Assembly: GCA_964544475.1 (NCBI GenBank)
Contig: CAZJBS010000025.1
Coordinates: 1 to 45,580, forward strand
Length of the DNA: 45,580 bases
From: CAZJBS01 sp964544475
GTDB taxonomy: Bacteria; CLD3; SB21
Reading direction: 5' to 3'
The notes beneath the pieces are model-generated. The model saw only the letters and a program-made list of their open reading frames with translations, made no database searches and had not been told where the DNA came from. Each line of letters begins with the position of its first letter. Positions within the stretch are counted from its first letter, which is position 1. Position numbers and translations under genes: made by a program. Positions 43,622 to 45,580 of this stretch are shown here, one piece after another.

Positions 43622-45048
43622 TCCATGGTTTCCATCAATTGCCCGAAGATCGCACACGTGGCGCAGCCATAACTCCGGCATTGCCGGTGCTTCTGGATCA
43701 ATCCCTGGTGAAACTGCACACTCGTGTCGGGTGGTGAATCCGGCAGTAGTTGGCTTTGCATGAAGCGCAGCACCGAGTTCTTTTCATGGCTCCTGGCGGA
43801 TTGGTAAACCGTGTCCACCAACCGACCCGTTTGGGAACGCCCTTTTTGGATACTCCAGAGTTTGAGCACGGGCATCACGACATTCACCATGATTTCAAAG
43901 GCACGCTGGGCGCCGATCAGATCGTCCTGATGGTGTTTACCCTCGTCGCCCCACCAGTAGTGATCGCTCCAGTATCCATAAGCCGGCATACGCAGGAGCG
44001 ATTGCCAGGCAGCAACGGTCGTTTCGGGCCCATCGGCCGCCTTTGCAAACAGGTCCGGCAGGGATGTCCCTGCGTGCAACTGCACAAAGCGGCACCATCC
44101 GGCAATGCGCAACGTTGGGAAATTGGATGGGCGCAGACGGAACAGTTTCCATTCGGACATGGCCATCGGGCGCAGGCCGGGTCTCGAAACTCGAAACTCC
44201 TCCCACAACGTCTCGAGACGTTGAAGATACGGAATGATACCCAGGTCGCCGCGTACTCTCCTTTGGTCGATGGTCAGCAGGCCTCCGGCGCCCAATAATA
44301 TCGCCTGAAGCCTCATCAGTGCCGTCGTCGGGTTGTCGCACCTGACCGCTGCAACGAGTTCCCGGTAATCTACGATCTGCGACAACTTCCGGAACGGCTC
44401 ACGGTTTTTCGAGAACCCCAGAGCGTCCATGATGCCGTAGTAGAAAAGCTCATTCCATGTCAAGTGGTGACTGGCCTTCAATTCGGCAAACCGTTGGACC
44501 TTGTACCCCAGGCGTTCGGCGCCCTGCTTCAGAATTTCCCGAAAAACAAACGATGGATCCATGCGGGGAATGGATTCCGCACAAAAGAGCGTCTCATCGT
44601 TGACGCCCATCCACTGCAATTTCTCGGCAAGGTGATTGAATCCGTCGGTCAAGTGGCCCCGCATTTCCAAAACCGGCAAGGCGGCCCCGGAGAGGGAGGC
44701 GTTGTGTTCATAGACCGCGTGCAAGATCACATGGTCATATTTTGGATCGTGATCGTGACCGTGCGCATGCCAATCGGATGTTCGCCAGTGGATTTCGACG
44801 TCGCCGTGAAGCACGTTGTCCCCGATTCGAATCTTGGCTTGCCTGAAATCCGGTCCGGCGTCATGGTTCCATTGCCCCCGGTCGAGGATTTTCACAGGCC
44901 GTCCATCCGTCGTTGAGAGCGCGTCCACACGAAGGAAAAGATGATGCCAAATCGCCTGGATGAGGCGCTCCGAGACGTGGTGGATATTTTCACGCCATAC
45001 GGACGTTGGAACCTGTTCCATCGAATAAAACGTCGACAGATCTGTCAT
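43609..45048 (-). CDS. DUF2851 family protein
   Basis: 479 residues. The N-terminal signature GPDFRQAKIRIGDNVLHGDVEIHW-like (broken as GPDFRQAKI, then LHGDVEIHWRTSDWHAHGHD) and YDHVILHAVYE define DUF2851, common in Bacteroidota and relatives. The G-D-F/D-V-E-I-H pattern resembles a metal-dependent nuclease core but no activity is established to my knowledge. The C-terminus has three cysteines (CRSYGCATC), possibly a metal site. The ATG lies 50 bases from tRNA-Leu on the opposite strand. Confidence 0.88.
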   Translation of the reverse strand: MTDLSTFYSMEQVPTSVWRENIHHVSERLIQAIWHHLFLRVDALSTTDGRPVKILDRGQWNHDAGPDFRQAKIRIGDNVLHGDVEIHWRTSDWHAHGHDHDPKYDHVILHAVYEHNASLSGAALPVLEMRGHLTDGFNHLAEKLQWMGVNDETLFCAESIPRMDPSFVFREILKQGAERLGYKVQRFAELKASHHLTWNELFYYGIMDALGFSKNREPFRKLSQIVDYRELVAAVRCDNPTTALMRLQAILLGAGGLLTIDQRRVRGDLGIIPYLQRLETLWEEFRVSRPGLRPMAMSEWKLFRLRPSNFPTLRIAGWCRFVQLHAGTSLPDLFAKAADGPETTVAAWQSLLRMPAYGYWSDHYWWGDEGKHHQDDLIGAQRAFEIMVNVVMPVLKLWSIQKGRSQTGRLVDTVYQSARSHEKNSVLRFMQSQLLPDSPPDTSVQFHQGLIQKHRQCRSYGCATCAIFGQLMETMDQDG

Positions 45049-45058
45049 AAAATACCTT

Positions 45059-45088
45059 TTGCAATCTTGCCAAAAAAAACTACATTAT
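45059..45088 (+). promoter_or_regulatory. Weak candidate promoter of tRNA-Leu(CAA)
   Basis: TTGCAA (45059-45064), 18 bases, CATTAT (45083-45088), about 10 bases before the tRNA. The spacing is acceptable and the -10 is four of six. Confidence 0.35.
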
Positions 45089-45097
45089 CGCCGCTTC

Positions 45098-45183
45098 GCC
45101 GAAGTGGTGGAATTGGCAGACGCGCTGGACTCAAAATCCAGTGAGACACAAATCTCGTGTGGGTTCAAGTCCCACCTTCGGCA
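45098..45183 (+). tRNA. tRNA-Leu (CAA)
   Basis: An 86-base type II tRNA. Acceptor GCCGAAG/CTTCGGC, anticodon stem CTGGA/TCCAG around CTCAAAA (anticodon CAA), T-loop TTCAAGT, discriminator A. CCA is not encoded. Confidence 0.96.
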
Positions 45184-45188
45184 CACAG

Positions 45189-45216
45189 AACCTTCGTGAA
45201 CAACGAAGGTTTTTTT
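45189..45216 (+). terminator. Intrinsic terminator after tRNA-Leu
   Basis: AACCTTCG and CGAAGGTT pair over 8 bases around TGAACAA, followed by TTTTT. It begins 6 bases after the tRNA. Confidence 0.85.
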
Positions 45217-45499
45217 GTGCCAATTACGCCGCATCGAACGCTCCCGCCCAATCACCGTGAAATTTCATGCGGCAACCCATCCCTTTTCCGCACGTCAGAA
45301 TTCCATTCTCCCCTGGAAAGGTACCTCCGGCGAATCGCGGTTTTTTCTCAAAATTTGACCGTTTTTTCGCTGTGCCGTCTTTTCAGACAATAGCTGATTG
45401 GATTTTCGGGAGTACTCTGCGGATCGGACGTTGAAAAGATTGAGATTGGCTCACGACAGTCATGGCGGGTTGTGACCTCGCCTTCGTATGCAAACAAAA
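45217..45499. other. Apparently gene-free spacer
   Basis: I see no gene here. The plus frame through the tRNA is an artefact of tRNA sequence. No protein-like frame of useful length is present on either strand. It may hold the promoter of something beyond the right edge. Confidence 0.5.
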
Positions 45500-45524
45500 A
45501 CACCCGCCTGAAACGGGCGGGTGT
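45500..45524 (-). terminator. Terminator reading inward from the right edge
   Basis: ACACCCGCC and GGCGGGTGT pair over 9 bases around a 7-base loop. On the minus strand TTTTGTTTG follows (the complement of CAAACAAAA), so it stops transcripts arriving from outside. It abuts the right terminal repeat. Confidence 0.8.
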
Positions 45525-45580
45525 CCTAGCAGGTTGTTGAAAAAAGCCGTAAGGAATCGTTTTGTGGTACCGAAAGCGGC
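45525..45580. repeat. Right copy of 56-bp terminal inverted repeat
   Basis: Reverse complement of bases 1-56 with one mismatch. The inner end is CCTAGCAGGTTGTTGAAAAA, matching the left copy's CCTAACAGG form. It marks where the contig meets a repeated mobile element. Confidence 0.85.

Noticed and set aside
45157..45393. Plus-strand frame starting in tRNA-Leu(CAA)
   Set aside because: It begins inside the tRNA and runs through its terminator; such frames are a known artefact of tRNA sequence.
1..45580. The window as one 45-kb composite transposon
   Set aside because: It contains housekeeping genes such as dnaE, guaA and pgi; contig ends at repeat copies explain the inverted ends more simply.
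1..45580. CRISPR array
   Set aside because: No regularly spaced repeats of 23-47 bases with unique spacers were seen; the AATCGTCAG units are too short and irregular.

Overview
The window looks like one contig from a bacterium of the FCB superphylum (Bacteroidota, Chlorobiota and allied candidate phyla). This rests on a secreted repeat protein ending in a Por/FlgD-like C-terminal sorting domain (21701-24004), a DUF2851 protein (43609-45048), moderately high GC and many starts without a Shine-Dalgarno sequence. I cannot name a lower taxon. The two edges are the same 56-bp sequence in inverted orientation, so the contig probably stops at two copies of a mobile element.

Left accessory region (about 57-13135). 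A minus-strand gene with a ParB/sulfiredoxin-like stretch and a small remnant face a plus-strand four-gene defence operon: a SNF2-type helicase with DUF3883, a DUF4062-GHKL ATPase protein, a DUF1156 DNA methyltransferase and a HEPN-DUF499 ATPase. Helicase plus methylase plus ATPase matches the Hma-type, DISARM-related class of anti-phage systems. The DUF4062-GHKL gene is translationally coupled to the helicase. A serine-recombinase C-terminal remnant lies just past the last gene and abuts a tRNA cluster (Gly-Cys-Leu-Val, minus strand, 13140-13638).

Core region (about 13640-30800). It holds an M23 peptidase lipoprotein and a DHH phosphoesterase (plus). A minus operon follows: pgi, a TPR protein, rsmB and a saccharopine dehydrogenase-like gene. 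Next is a plus operon for metal efflux: an ArsR/SmtB sensor with complete alpha3N-like and alpha5 metal ligands, a YraQ/SO_0444-type permease and a ten-repeat FG-GAP secreted protein. A minus operon carries tadA, guaA, an m5U RNA methyltransferase and dnaE.

Right region (about 30900-45580). Ten tightly packed or overlapping minus-strand genes form an export operon: TetR regulator, TolC-like outer-membrane protein, HlyD-like lipoprotein, a small membrane protein, two ABC ATPases, two ABC-2 permeases, an MMPL/RND protein and an NlpC/P60 lipoprotein. The plan resembles the cecR-ybhGFSR arrangement with its own outer-membrane channel and extra envelope proteins. A lytic transglycosylase (plus), a DUF2851 protein (minus) and tRNA-Leu(CAA) finish the window.

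Several promoters can be read by eye with TTGnnn, 17-18 bp and a TATATT or close -10: the tRNA cluster, M23 gene, DHH gene, pgi operon, export operon and transglycosylase. The most notable material is the defence island with its decayed edges and its small internal repeats.
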